A DNA stretch of 64,000 nucleotides from Zychaea mexicana (Eukaryota > Mucoromycota > Mucoromycetes > Mucorales > Lichtheimiaceae). Positions 25,801 to 37,500 of this stretch are shown here, piece after piece (position 1 is the stretch's first letter; each line of letters starts with the position of its first letter). Location of the stretch: positions 460,356 to 524,355 of the forward strand of contig NW_026516684.1 of NCBI RefSeq assembly GCF_025766255.1, written 5' to 3'. The translations under genes were made by a program, and so were the position numbers. A model generated the notes under the pieces. That model was not told the DNA's origin and did not search any database. It saw nothing but the letters and a program-made list of their open reading frames with translations.

Positions 25801-26927
25801 CTGACCATGTTGGCGGCACGCTTGTTTAATCACTCTTTTAGCACAATCCCAGGCTTCCTGCGGACTAGGACAAGCTGCCACTCGTTCATGTGCGTGAATG
25901 AGATCCTGGTTAACTTTGTGTTGGAATGCTGCGGATTTAGCTAACAGTGGATTGGCACGCCAAATATCTCGGCCACCTGCTACTAAACTCGGACACCTAA
26001 GTGAGAAGGTGACGAGAGAGTGATCTGTCCATGTAGGATTGATGAACAGTGTTGTAGGTGCGGTGCTAAAATTACTGAGCGTGGTTGGCATGAAAACATA
26101 ATCGATGGACGATATTGACTGAAACGTGGGGGGGTACCGCTGGTTTGCGTTACCAGGTTTCATCATATTGTTCAACTGTGCATCCAGGAATTGCTGCCAT
26201 ATTGATGACACTTTGTTAAAAGCTGTATCTAGGCGCTCATATGAATAGCTGAAATCCCCAAGAAGGATGGTACGGTCGGCTGTAGTGGATCCGACAGTAA
26301 TGGAATCACCTCGTGGAGGTAAAAGTTGTTGCGTGTGGCGTGTCGTGTTGATGCTGGTGCATAAATGTTGAAAAGGTAGAATGGGTCAAAGTCATTATTG
26401 GCGTGTATGACTTGAACCCAAAGCCCTCTTCCACTCCGCAAGGTGAGGAAGGGCTCAAAACGAATGGATGGTGTAAAGCTGATGATGCCGCAGAATTTGC
26501 TCCATACGCCATCAGATTCTTGAAGCTGAGCATGAATGATTGGATCGGGGTTGATGGCTGGAAGATGAGTTTCTTGCATAGCCAATATATGTAGTGATTG
26601 TTGTTTTATGTGTTTTATGAGATTTTTTTGTATTTCAGGTTCGCCAACCTTTTGAAGATGACGAACATTTAATGTTCCGATGTTTACTTTCATAATGATA
26701 TACGATTGGAGAGGCACTTACAGGGATCCCTCCTCTTCCTCAAGTGAGCCATCGATGACCATGGGGTCACTGGAATTGAGGGTAAGAGAAGGGGTGGCAC
26801 TGGACTCCTGTGCTGGGATCTTGGGCTCTTCAGGGTTTGATTGCGATGCCTTGGATCTTGATCGGGTCACACGACCAGTATATGTCGGATCTGCAGCTTT
26901 TATGATGTTGTCACCGGCGCTCGCCAT
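22887..26927 (-). pseudogene. LINE-A ORF2: endonuclease / reverse transcriptase
   Basis: Polyprotein that nicks DNA and reverse-transcribes the element RNA. The apurinic-like endonuclease begins at ATG 26693 (KVNIGTLNVR, AMQETHL) and includes the C-terminal TDHSLV motif. The reverse transcriptase shows LSLDMEKAYDRV, QNRGVRQGDPLSP and the catalytic YADD. The 3' part carries the LINE zinc-binding domain (ALHHKLSYRKML, CPICNEDEDTIAHFLFQC). An upstream 69-codon segment (26927-26718, starting MASAGDN) is in the same frame but separated by TAA, so it may be ORF2's own N-terminus. Lesions: TAA 26718-26720; frameshift between about 26229 and 26300; TAG 24208-24210; frameshift near 23545; TAG 23139-23141. 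The endonuclease GDFN motif reads GDFS. Confidence 0.92.
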
Positions 26928-26935
26928 ATCTGCCT

Positions 26936-28303
26936 CTAAGTGTGCCGCTTCTTTTTGTAAGCCGTAGATCGACTGGACTGGGATAGTGGCGGTTCGGTTC
27001 CTTGGCTGTCTGATGAACCTGGCGGCATGTTGCTCAAACCATCTTCGGAGCCGGTAGGTGACTCAGTGCTTGTGGCGGTCGTGTTGGCTGGTGCGGAGTT
27101 TTGCTGCAATGCGCCAGCAGGAATATGGATGAGGTTCTTCTCCTTAGGGAGCGAAATCTCAGGCGACTGTGGGTTTTCCTCTCTTCTACTCAAAGGGCCA
27201 GCTACGGGCTCATTCGAGTCAGCAGGTTTTTGTTTTTTATTGGCTTTTTTGTTTTTATTTTTGGAGCTGGGAGAGAGAGAGGGAGCAAGGTGTGATGCAG
27301 CAGTATGCGCGGCTGAAACTTTGGGTGTTTTCCTCGGTTGGTCACGAGGTGGATGAGGGCATTCGCTAGCCTTGTGTCCTCGCCGGGAGCAATTGAAGCA
27401 GCCTTGAGCTAGTCGAGTTGGACAAGTGTCGATGCTGTGGTCATCATTGTGACAGTAGCGGCAATATGTTCCCATGTCCTTCCAGGTCGCATAGAAATGT
27501 CGAAGGCGTGAACCAACTTGGCCAAATTCAATGCGATGGGTCAATCCATCGAGACTGTCGTCTTCTTCGTGGTTGGACAAAACAGCACAGCCATAGCCTT
27601 GGAACCAGCCTGCTGCTGCACGATAGAGACTGAGGTGCAGGACAGAGCCAAACGGGGAAAGCGAAGCGCGGAGGCCTTCCTCTAACTCCTTGGCAGGGAT
27701 GCCGATGGGAAGCTTTTCAAGTTCTAGCTTAGTGATCTTTTGGTTCGGAGGTAGTGATCGAACAGCGGGATAGTGATGCTCGCCAAGCTGAATTCCGTTT
27801 TGCATTACGAAGTCGCATAGCTGTTCGTTGGGTAGAGCCATTTCATACAATAGTCGACCTTTTTCTCGGTGTTGTGCCATACCAATGCCTTCATCCCAGT
27901 TGGGCAGGAGGTCTCGAGCTGCTTGGAAGAATTCCTCTACTTTGACTTGTCGCGCTGACACATCGAAGAACACACTGAATTCTTCAGTACTCCTACGGAG
28001 GAGGTCCGGAACGTCGATCTGGCCGTTGCGTCCAACTGAGTTGAGTTGTCGTCAGACAGCGATGGAAGCACACTCGTTCAGTGAAGTCAGGTACTGGTGT
28101 TTTTTCCCGTTGCGAGAAATAGCAAGTTTGGCTGCTTGGACATAGGATATTGTCTGTGTAGGATTAGTGTCAGCGCCAACGACTGACGGTTGCGTTAGAG
28201 TCGATTATGGAGTCGGCTCTGATATGTTAGTTTGCGAAGGGTTGGGTGGACCATCTGGTGGAGGCGGCCCAGAAGTGTTTTTGTTGAATTGCGGAGAAAC
28301 CAT
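26936..28303 (-). pseudogene. LINE-A ORF1: gag-like zinc-knuckle protein
   Basis: Nucleic-acid-binding protein packaging the LINE RNA. The frame starts at ATG 28303 (MVSPQFNKNTSGPPPP) and runs to the stop at 26936-26938. It is interrupted by TAA at 28205-28207 and TGA at 28052-28054. Two CCHC zinc knuckles lie in the middle (CRYCHNDDHSIDTC and CFNCSRRGHKASEC), preceded by an RRM-like region and followed by a Lys-rich, Ser/Pro-rich tail. The stop lies 8 nt before the next in-frame ATG of the downstream ORF, a spacing that would suit re-initiation. The two stops make this copy inactive. Confidence 0.88.
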
Positions 28304-28315
28304 GCTCAACCAAGA

Positions 28316-29841
28316 CTAGGGGAACTGTCCTTCCTGAAGGGCTGAGTTCATAACCGAGAGCAACAGCGACATGACCTCGGGTTTCTCTTGGCAAAAGCGA
28401 TATACTTCAAAGGGGATGCCGTCTAGATCTAGGCTTTTGCCGAGTGGGGAGTGCTTGAGTGTGAGAAGCAGCTCGTCGTGGCTAAAAGGTGTGGTAAGCC
28501 GGTTGCGTTGAGCATCAGCAAGAGCAATATTTGAGGGAATGTGATGTAGCAATTGATCATTGGCGGATTGGTTGACAGGCTCTCGTGAGAATAGCGCTGA
28601 ATAAAGCTCGTGTGTCTGCCGGAGTATGCTGTCCTGGGTGGTTGCTTGTTGACCAGTGGTCGGATCTCGTAGCTGCATGACGTGATTTGAGGAGGCGATA
28701 AAAATACTTATTATTGTGTTCACCCTTTTCGTGCCAACGAGTAGCAGTGCGTAAGAGGAGTTGCTTGGTTTTCTGTTCCTGAAGGCGGGCTATCTCCTGC
28801 TCGATGGGTGGGAGTACGGTGTGAAGCATTGTGGGAGCGCGGCGATGTTGGTGGAGCAACAGTCGACGATTATGTTGGAGCTCTTGAAGACGCCGTTTAG
28901 TGCGGTAATTATGTTTACGACCAAATTGCTTTGCCGATTCTGCTAATACTTCTTTGAAACAGTCCCATTGCTGGACGACAGAGAGAGAGGTCATGTCTAG
29001 CTGCGATATAAAGGCGTCGATCGTGGTATCCAGTAGTGATCGGTAGTCATCTTGCTCGAGCAGAAGTGGGTTGAAGCGCCACGTCCCTGGCCTAAGCGGC
29101 ATGCAATCCAAGCGAAGGTCAACTGACAGAAGATCATGATCTGTCCATTGATGCGACACCATCTGTTGATGACTGCGCATAATTCGAGGTTGCAGCTGGC
29201 GTGAAGCAAAGATATAGTCGATAGTGGTGCGAGAGGCGCCTCTAGTGAAGGCGGTGGCCGCATGACGAGGAACCAAGACGTCTGACGCATCCCGGTACAG
29301 GCAATTGACACATCGATCCAACAGAAATTGTCCCCATGGTGGAAGATTGGCTGGCAGTGGTGTGTCCGCTAGGTGCAGATTAAAGTCTCCAACAATGAGA
29401 CAGGATTCTGTAATAATCTACAAAGCATGGCAAGAAAAGAAGAGAAGAAAAATACTCCGCCCGATAGCGTGCTTCTGCTGGAGCATAGACTACCACTAAA
29501 CGGCAAAGAGCCCCATGTGACGTACAAATATCAGAAATAATACAACGTTGATCAGGGGTCACATAGGTATTGGATAACGAATAAGAAGGGTTGATGTAGA
29601 CAAATCCACAAAATTTAGTAAAACAAGATGAAGAGCGGGGGAATAAGCGGGAGAGAAGGTTTTGATCAGTATCAGACAGTGATGAAGAACGAGTATGTGA
29701 TACTTCCTGAAGGGCTAAAATGTTTAGGTCGAGATCTTTTGAACGTAGGTGAGCGATAAACGCTGATTGCGCAGCTGGGTTGGCCTCCTTTAGAACGCTG
29801 CGCCAGTTTAAGGACGCTATTCTAGCATGGTTTTTTATCAT
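28316..29841 (-). pseudogene. LINE-B ORF2: endonuclease and partial reverse transcriptase
   Basis: Starts at ATG 29841 (MIKNHARIASLNWRS), overlapping the ORF1 stop as TAATG. Endonuclease motifs are ALQEVSH, VVYAPAEARYR, VGDFNLHL and QWTDHDLLSVDL. The linker and early reverse-transcriptase region contain HEKGEHNNKYFYRLLKSRH and SPLGKSLDLDGIPFEVY. Frameshifts sit near 29,380-29,420 (between the YAPAEARYR and VGDFN blocks) and near 28,680. The frame is cut at about 28316, before the catalytic YADD block, so this copy could not move even without the frameshifts. Confidence 0.88.
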
Positions 29842-31092
29842 TATTTTCGATTCAGGTAGGCACCATCACGCGATGGTGTTTGCACTGAATTTTTGGAAGC
29901 TGAGATGACGCTGTTGTTTCCTGAGTTTGGTGTAGATGGGTCCGAGGTGAAGGCATTGGATGTCTTTTGTTTTTTATCTACGGGTGTTTCGGCGGTATGG
30001 GTTGCTTTTGGAACAGCTTCGTCCATAGTGCTGTCCTCAGTGTTGATGGGCGGCTGTTGGTTCAATGCATCTTGGGAGTTGGTGTCCCAGGATGTGAGAA
30101 GTTGTGTATCAGTGGAATCGCGAGTGGCTGGTGTATTCGAAGCTTGCTGCTGCTGTAAGTTGTTGCTGTCAGGCTGGTGTTGTTGGTGTTGCTGTGATGT
30201 CGAAGAGGTTGGTTGAGAGAAAGAGTCTAGTAGCTGGGCCTTGGTTTGTTGTTGCACACGTTCTTCTTGTAGCTTGCGTCGGCGCGTGGGACAGTAGGAC
30301 TGATAGTGACCTGTCGCATGGCAGTGGCAGCATTCAATACTGGCTAACTTGGGACAGGTTAATTTGCGATGACCTTCTTCAGTGCAGAAACGACAGATGG
30401 GTGGGACGTTTTTCCAGGAGGCAGGAATATCCGCGTCCTAGTTGTCAAAGTGAATTAAGCGAGTCAGCAGGTGGTAATAGCTGGGTGAGTCGTCATCCCG
30501 CTGCATGGCCTCAGCTAGTGGTGTAACGTCAAGTAGCACCATAGCGTCCCCTTCAAAAATACCAGTGGTTGGTTCAACGTAGATGCTGATCTGACACACC
30601 CGCCCATAGTGTTCCATCGTGTTCTGGATACTCGCTTTAAGGATCTCTTCCTCGACAAACAGTAGTTATCGAAGATTCACTTTGATAATCTCTGCATCCA
30701 CTGGCACTGCCTTGGTGGCACAGTAATTTTTGTTGTCATACGTGACACCTTCTGAGATAGCTCTGTTAGTGGCCGCTTCCTCTTTGTAGCGCACTTCAAT
30801 CATTAAGGAACTTGAGTTGCGAGAGCGTATGATGGGATAGCTCCCAGTATGCGTCCAAGTTTCTTGAGCTCCATGTAGGCAGCGGCTTTTGAGAGGAAGT
30901 CGGTACTAAATCAAAAATGACGGCGTCAGTGTTTAGGGCATGAGCCAATATGGCTTCTGCTTGGTGCGATCGTTGTTGCTGTTCAAAACCAGTTGTAGTC
31001 CACAAGTCAAGGCGTTTGTTCCGGACAACATTGGCCCAGGTCTGTTTAGGCTGCGAGCCTGAAGGACGCTGATGGGACGTCATCGTTTTCAA
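29841..31092 (-). pseudogene. LINE-B ORF1: gag-like zinc-knuckle protein
   Basis: Begins at MTSHQRPSGSQPKQTWANVV (frame open from 31092) and ends at TAA 29841-29843. The middle holds a predicted nucleic-acid-binding region, then two zinc knuckles (CRFCTEEGHRKLTC and CHCHATGHYQSYC) and a Gln/Ser-rich tail rich in Thr and Asn. Lesions: frameshift near 30,830, TAA near 30,667 and TAG 30438-30440. The final stop codon shares its last A with the ATG of ORF2 (TAATG). Confidence 0.85.
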
Positions 31093-31331
31093 AGCTAAGC
31101 AATGGGTTGGTGTTGAAGGTAGGTAGTGTAGATGAAGTTCGGTCTCAAAGGCTACGAAAGTGATGAGTCACAAAGAAACCCTGAATTCGAATGGTAATTG
31201 CCACAGATGGAGGAAGTTTCTTTTTATGTACCTGTGATGCACCTGGGAATAATTTTACAAACTACAAAATGGTTATTCCGAGGTAGCCAATAGGATCAGC
31301 AGTATCACAAAACTTTAGCTCTAGTATTTAT
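31093..31331. other. Spacer between LINE-B and the Crypton array
   Basis: About 240 bp. It may contain the 5' UTR of LINE-B and the original left flank of the Crypton insertion, which ends CTAGTATTTAT before the shared GTA. No gene seen. Confidence 0.5.
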
Positions 31332-34300
31332 GTAGAGCATATCTTGCAGTCGGCGCAGTGGGTCTCAGCCCCGAGTCCCCAGCTAGTGGCGGACTTCATT
31401 TAAATATGCTATTTCAAATAAAGATGAGAAATCGCGTGTGAGCGTGGAAAGCTGAGCATTACTGCGCCGAAAAGTAATTCAAATGATAAATAAGGCATAA
31501 AGAAGCCCTTAATTATAGTAGAACTAATATTCTACAAATACAGCGTTTATGAAGAGATAACAATGAATATAATATCTATACTTATGCTAATATTTTGAAG
31601 CTATGTGAGATATGGCTGTTTGCATGGTTCGACATCAACTGGGCTGAATTGGGCTGAATTGGGCTGAATTGGGCTGAAGCATGAATTACACTTATTGACA
31701 AAGTGATACTTCTTGAAGAGAAAACGCGAAGCCGAGCCTCCTCTTCAAAGATGCACAAACATGTAAAACTGAGAAGGCTGAGCACAGTATAGTACTGTAT
31801 ATAAGACGGTCATTCTGTGGAATACATTATGTTATTTTTCCGTCATCTTTATATTCTTGTATTTTTCCTTGAAAAACCATCATGTTCCCAAATCACTCAA
31901 CTGTACCCGCCACTGCATTATCTTCTTCTGTACCATTACGCGACGAGGCTGACTATGCCAACTTGAATTTGGAAATGCACAATGCGGTTATGCATATGGA
32001 CGAACAATCTCAAGATCTTAGGCCCTCAAATACGAAACAAGCCTACGACCCCAAGGTTGCTGAATACTGTGAATGGTGCAAAGAAAAAGGTTTCCATCCC
32101 ATGATATGGGATCAAGTAACAGGTGAAAAATCACACACATTCCTAGTGCAAAAAGTAAGTTTATTCAGATTCTACATTAGTATTTGTTCTCGTCAAATAT
32201 ATTAGCTAGATCCTTATGTTAATATCATTCAAAGTATATTATGATAACTCAGGTCCTCAGCAGAGCAAGTCGTGCCCTAGGAAACAAGCGATCAGCAGGC
32301 GAGGTCGAAAATGAAGAAGAAGCAATCCATCGTGTTGGCTATTCTACTGTCGAGCAATATGTCAACGCTATTATTAAACTGTACAAGGAACAAGTCGAAT
32401 TTGGTACGAACACTGCCACCAACAATCCACGAACGAATGCAGTCAAGCAGCTTTTGAAAAACGCAAGAAAAATGGAAGTTCGAAAGCGAAGCAATAACTA
32501 TGAGGACCGTGCCACAGGAACACTCTTGAATGGCTACTCGACCCTCACGGAACTAGGAACGGTTGTCGACTACTGTATTCGGAAGGACAGGAGTGAACAC
32601 TACAGAAACGCATTGATACTACTGATTTCCCACTTTGCCTTGATGCGTGGCGAGAACGTCCGAGATCTAGAGTTGGCTGATGTCCAGACCATCCCTTTAC
32701 AACGAGAAGGACCGACACCAGATATCGAGTGCCCTGCCTTAGTTCTCCTTTTGGATCACAGTAAAAAAAATCAGTTCGGCAACAGTCAGCATGGATCTGC
32801 TATTCGTAATGCAAATGTCGAAGTATGTCCTCAGATGGCATTGGGCATGTATCTCTTCTACCGTTGGCACGTCGAAGGCGAACGATTTCTGGACATGACT
32901 GGGCCCAAGACTTGGTATGATATCAAGCTATGCAAGTCCAAACCTAACGATTTGACCTCAGCGATCACCCCTGCTGCGCACTATAAGGCCATTGACAATG
33001 CTTTCAAGCATGCCGGTGTTCGTAGCAAAGCCAAGACACATGCTGGACGAAAATCGGGTGCGAAAATGGCGGATATTGGAGGTGCTGGTGACTTGCATAT
33101 CCGTCGAGCTGGTCATGGGACAAGTGATTCCATGGAAGGATCATATCTGACAAACCTCCCTCAAAGATTGCTACACTATGGCAGATTTTTCTCCAGATGA
33201 TGGTCACTTTTACCTCCCACGTGACATTGTGAAGCCTTCGCCAGAACTCTGCCGCAGAATTTTCCCTTGGATTGAACAATGGCAAGAAAGGATAGATCAG
33301 AACGAAGGCGATAGTACGATGGCGGCAGATGGATTTCTGAAGATGTTGCGTGTTTTGCGTTTCACATTTCTACAAGATTCAGTTTTAATGCAACAACGCC
33401 ATCCAGGTCTTTCCATTTGGAACGCTTCCATGTTCAATGATACACATTACTTGGAATTTAAAGGGTTAGTGATTTATGAAGCTGTTCGATATTGCTCGTG
33501 TTGCGTTAAAGTATACTTATTGATTTGTTTGCCTATCGTATCTAGAGCTGTGACAAGTGCTGTCAGCGAGGCGCCTAGACCCCAAGAGCTGACACTCCAA
33601 ATGGCTATGCCCCATTTACATGATTCTGTCCGTACCATGCATACTGATGTATCAGCGAAGATTGCTGCACTTACTTTGGCTGTTGAGCAACAATCCCAAG
33701 CTACTCAACAGTACTTACGGGATTTGACATCTGGGCAGATTCCTTTAACTGTGCAACTCCACGCACACCAGCCGCCATATACATCTACTGGTCCTTCTGC
33801 TTCTGCTCCCACTGATGCATCTACTGCAGTTATCACAGGCCCTTCCGCTGCAGCACCGTTTTCTCCCGCACAGCAACAACTGGATACACCGCCAAACTAC
33901 CGCATGAGCCGTGGCATCCATACCATCCACGACTTGTGGCGTGAATGGCATGAAGGTTTAGGTGGTGCCCCATCTGTTGAGAGCCTCGAGTTACGGTGGG
34001 GCACGCAATGGCGCAGGGATGATTCCAAGTTCGTCAACCGCCGCAAAATAATCATCCAAGGCATCAAGCGATATGCACAGGAGAAAGCCATCACCGAGGA
34101 CGAGGCCGAGTACAGAATCGAACAAGAGAGAGTTAATTTGAACAACAAATCGTTGGATTGGATGAGCAAACACGTTGAAAAATGGATGGAAGCAGAACTA
34201 TAGCACTTTTTTTATATATATTTAGTTGTCATATTTAATCACCATATCGCTATATTGATATTGGAAATAAAGAGATTAAAACGGTAGTAAACGTATTGTA

Positions 34301-34592
34301 AAACCCGGAAAGAGACATTACTACATGCGATTTATAGTGATTTGTTTTTAAATGGAGAACCTTAAAGGTAAAATGTACTCGTCACCGACATCATTGAACA
34401 TGTCATTTAGATCTTGACAGACAAGCAATACAGAATAAAGCAACCACCGCCAACTAACAGTTAGTGGGACCCCGCAATCCAAAATATGTACATATTTGCT
34501 CCTCGACCAGGGGTATTATGCTCACATAAACGTGTATAAATTTAGGAGCCGCTGGTCCTAGTGAGACTTGGCGGGACCTCAGGTTGAGATAA
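31332..34592 (+). mobile_element. Crypton copy 1 (tyrosine-recombinase transposon)
   Basis: First of two head-to-tail copies. It starts with GTAGAGCATATC and ends TTGAGATAA directly before the GTA that begins copy 2. There are no terminal inverted repeats, as expected for Cryptons. The 5' region contains four near-perfect copies of a 10-bp unit (GGGCTGAATT) at about 31641-31677. It encodes one spliced recombinase gene and is 3261 bp long against 3257 bp for copy 2. Confidence 0.85.
31882..34203 (+). pseudogene. Crypton copy 1 tyrosine recombinase with GCR1_C-like tail, one frameshift
   Basis: Would catalyse site-specific excision and integration. Exons: 31882-32154, 32253 to about 33464, and 33546-34203, with introns 32155-32252 (GTAAGT..CAG) and 33465-33545. 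An N-terminal SAM-like part precedes the catalytic domain, which has the first Arg in ALMRGENVRDLELADV, the H-x-x-R box in KTHAGRKSGAKMADIGG and the nucleophile Tyr in GSYLTNLP. The C-terminal part carries a Pro/Thr/Ala-rich linker and a GCR1_C-like DNA-binding domain (IHTIHDLWREWHEGLGG, LRWGTQWR, IIIQGIKRYAQEK). The only lesion I see is a 2-bp loss near 33173: copy 2 reads CTACGAACTATGG where this copy reads CTACACTATGG. The RAGRW block also reads RAGHG here. Related to the NDC10 lineage of fungal Cryptons. Confidence 0.85.
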
Positions 34593-37500
34593 GTAGAGCA
34601 TATCTTGCGGTCGGCGCAGTGGGTCTCAGCCCCAAGTCCCCAGCCAGTGGCGGACTTCATTTAAATATGCTATTTCCAAATAAAGATGAGAAATCGCGCG
34701 TGAGCGCGGAAAGCTGAGCATTACTGCGCCGAAAAGTAATTCAAACGATAAATAAGGCATAAAGAAGCCCTTTTTATAGTAGAACTAATATTCTACAAAT
34801 ACAGCGTTTATGAAGAGATAACAATGAATATAATATCTATACTCATGCTAATATTTTGAAGCTACGTGAGATATGGCTGTTTGCATGGTTCGACATCAAC
34901 TGGGCTGAATTGGGCTGAACTGGCTGAATTGGGCTGAAGCATGAATTACACTTATTGACAAAGCAATACTTCTTGAAGAGAAAACGCGAAGCCAAGCCTC
35001 CTCTTCAAAGATGCACAAACGTGTAAACTGAGAAGGCTGAGCACAGTAAAGTATATAAGACGGTCATTCTGTGGAACACATTGTGTTATTTTTCCGTCAT
35101 CTTTATATTCTTGTATTTTTCCTTGAAAAACCATCATGTTCCCAAATCACTCAACTGTACCCGCCACTGCATCATCTTCTTCTGTACCATTACGTGACGA
35201 GGCTCACTATGCCAACTTGAATTTGGAAATGCACAATGCGGTTATGCATACGCACGAACAATCTCAAGATCTTAGGCCCTCAAATACGAGACAAGCCTAT
35301 GACCCTAAGGTTGCCGAATACCGTGAATGGTGCAAAGAAAAAGGTTTCCATCCCATGATATAGGATCAAGTAACAGGTGAAAAATTACATGAATTCCTCG
35401 TGCAAAAAGTAAGTTTATTCAGATTCTACATTAGTATTTGCTCTCGTCAAATATATTAGCTAGATCCTTATGTTAATATCATTCAAACTATATTATGATA
35501 ACTCAGGTCCTCAGCAGAGCAAGTCGTGCCCCAGGAAACAAGCGATCAGTGGGCGAGGTCGAAAATGAAGAAGAAGCAATCCATCGTGTTGGCTATTCCA
35601 CTGTCGAGCAATATGTCAACGCTATTATTAAACTGTACAAGGAACAAGTCGAATTTGGTACGAACACTGCCACCAACAATCCACGAACGAATGCAGTCAA
35701 GCAGCTTTTGAAAAACGCAAGAAAAATGGAAGTTCGAAAGCGACGCGATAACTATGAGGACCATGCTGCAGGAACACTCTTGGATGGCTACTCGACCCTC
35801 ACGGAACTAGAAACGGTTGTCGACTACTGTTTTCGGAAGGATAGGAGTGAACACTACAGAAACGCATTGATGCTACTGATTTCCCACTTTGCCTTGATGC
35901 GTGGCGAGAACGTCCAAGATCTAGAGTTGGCTGATGTCTAGACCATCCCTTTACAACGAGAAGGACCAACACCGGATATCGAGTGCCCTGCCTTAGTTCT
36001 CCTTTTGGAACATAGTAAAAAAAAATCAGTTCGGCAACAGTCAGCATGGATCTGCTATTTGTAATACAAATGTCGAAGTATGTCCTTGGATGGCATTGGG
36101 CATGTATCTCTTCTACCGTTGGCACGTTGAAGGCGAACGATTTCCGGACATGACTGAGCCCAAGACTTGGTATGATATCAAGCTATACAAGTCCAAACGT
36201 AACAATTTGACCTCAGCGATCACCCCTGCTGTGCACTATAAGGCCATTGACAATGCTTTCAAGCATGCCGGTATTCGTAGCAAAGCCAAGACACACGCTG
36301 GACGAAAATCGGGTGCGAAAATGGCGGATATTGGAGGTGCTGGTGACTCGGATATCCATCGAGCTGGTCGCTGGACAGGTGATTCCATGGAAGGATCATA
36401 TCTGACAAACCTCCCTCGAAGATTGCTACGAACTATGGCTGATTTTTCTCCAGATGGTGGTCGCTTTTACCTCCCACGTGACATTGTGAAGCCTTCGCCA
36501 GAACTCTGCCGCAGAATCTTCCCTTGGATTGAACAATGGCAAGAAAGGATAGATCAGAACGAAGGCGATAGTACGATGGCGGCAGATGGATTTCTGAAGA
36601 TGTTGCGTGTTTTGCATGTCACATTTCTACAAGATTCAGTTTTAATGCAACAACGCCATCCAGGTCTTTCTATTTGGAACGCTTCCATGTTCAATGATAC
36701 ACATTACTTGGAAATTAAAAGCTTAGTGATTTATAAAGCTGGTCGATATTGCTCGTGTTGCGTTAAAGTATACTTATTGATTTGTTTGCCTATTGTATCT
36801 AGAGCTGTGACAAGTGCTGTCAGCGAGGCGCCTAGCCCCCAAGAGCTGACACTCCATTTGGCTATGCCCCATTTACATGATTCTGTCCGTACCATGCATA
36901 CTGATGTATCAGCGAAGATTGCTGCACTTACTTTGGCTATTGAGCAATAATCCCAAGCTACTCAACAGTACTTATGGGATTTGACATCTAGGCAGATTCC
37001 TTTAACTGTGCAACTCCACGCACACCAGCTGCCATATACATCTACTGGTCCTTCTGCTTCTGCTCCCACTGATGCATCTACTGCAGTTATCACAGGCCCT
37101 TCCACCGCAACACCGTTTTCTCCCGCACAGCAACAACTGGATATACCGCCAAACTACCGCATGAGCCGTGGCATCCATACTATCTACGACTTGTGGCGTG
37201 AATGGCATGAAGGCTTAGGTGGTGCCCCATCTGTTGAGAGCCTCGAGTTACGGTGGGGCACGCAATGGCACAGGGATGATTCCAAGTTCGTCAACCATCG
37301 CAAAATAATCATCCAAGGCATCAAGCGATATACATAGGAGAAAGCCATCACCGAGGACGAGGCCAAGTACAGAATTGAATAAGAGAGAGTTAATTTGAAC
37401 AACAAATCGTTGGATTGGATGCGCAAACACGTTGAAAAATGGATGGAAGCAGAACTATAGCACTTTTTTTATATATATCTAGTTGTCATATTTAATCACC

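Larger units (their letters stand above)
22801..28315 (-). mobile_element. LINE-A: L1-like non-LTR retrotransposon, near full length
   Basis: Minus-strand element with ORF1 (gag-like, zinc knuckles), then ORF2 (endonuclease, reverse transcriptase, zinc-binding tail), a short 3' UTR and an A-rich end at about 22,810-22,830. Its right (5') end coincides with the point where LINE-B's reverse transcriptase stops, so it appears inserted into LINE-B. Its left (3') end abuts the Helitron N-terminus instead of the missing half of LINE-B, so a deletion or rearrangement followed. No target-site duplication is obvious. Confidence 0.8.
28316..31300 (-). mobile_element. LINE-B: L1-like LINE, 3' truncated
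   Basis: Second LINE, minus strand, with complete ORF1 and the first half of ORF2. The reverse transcriptase stops at about 28316, just after the residues corresponding to GQFP, where LINE-A starts. The protein sequence is clearly diverged from LINE-A, so it is a different family or subfamily, not a duplicate. The upstream (5') boundary lies somewhere between 31,093 and 31,331 and cannot be fixed. Confidence 0.78.
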
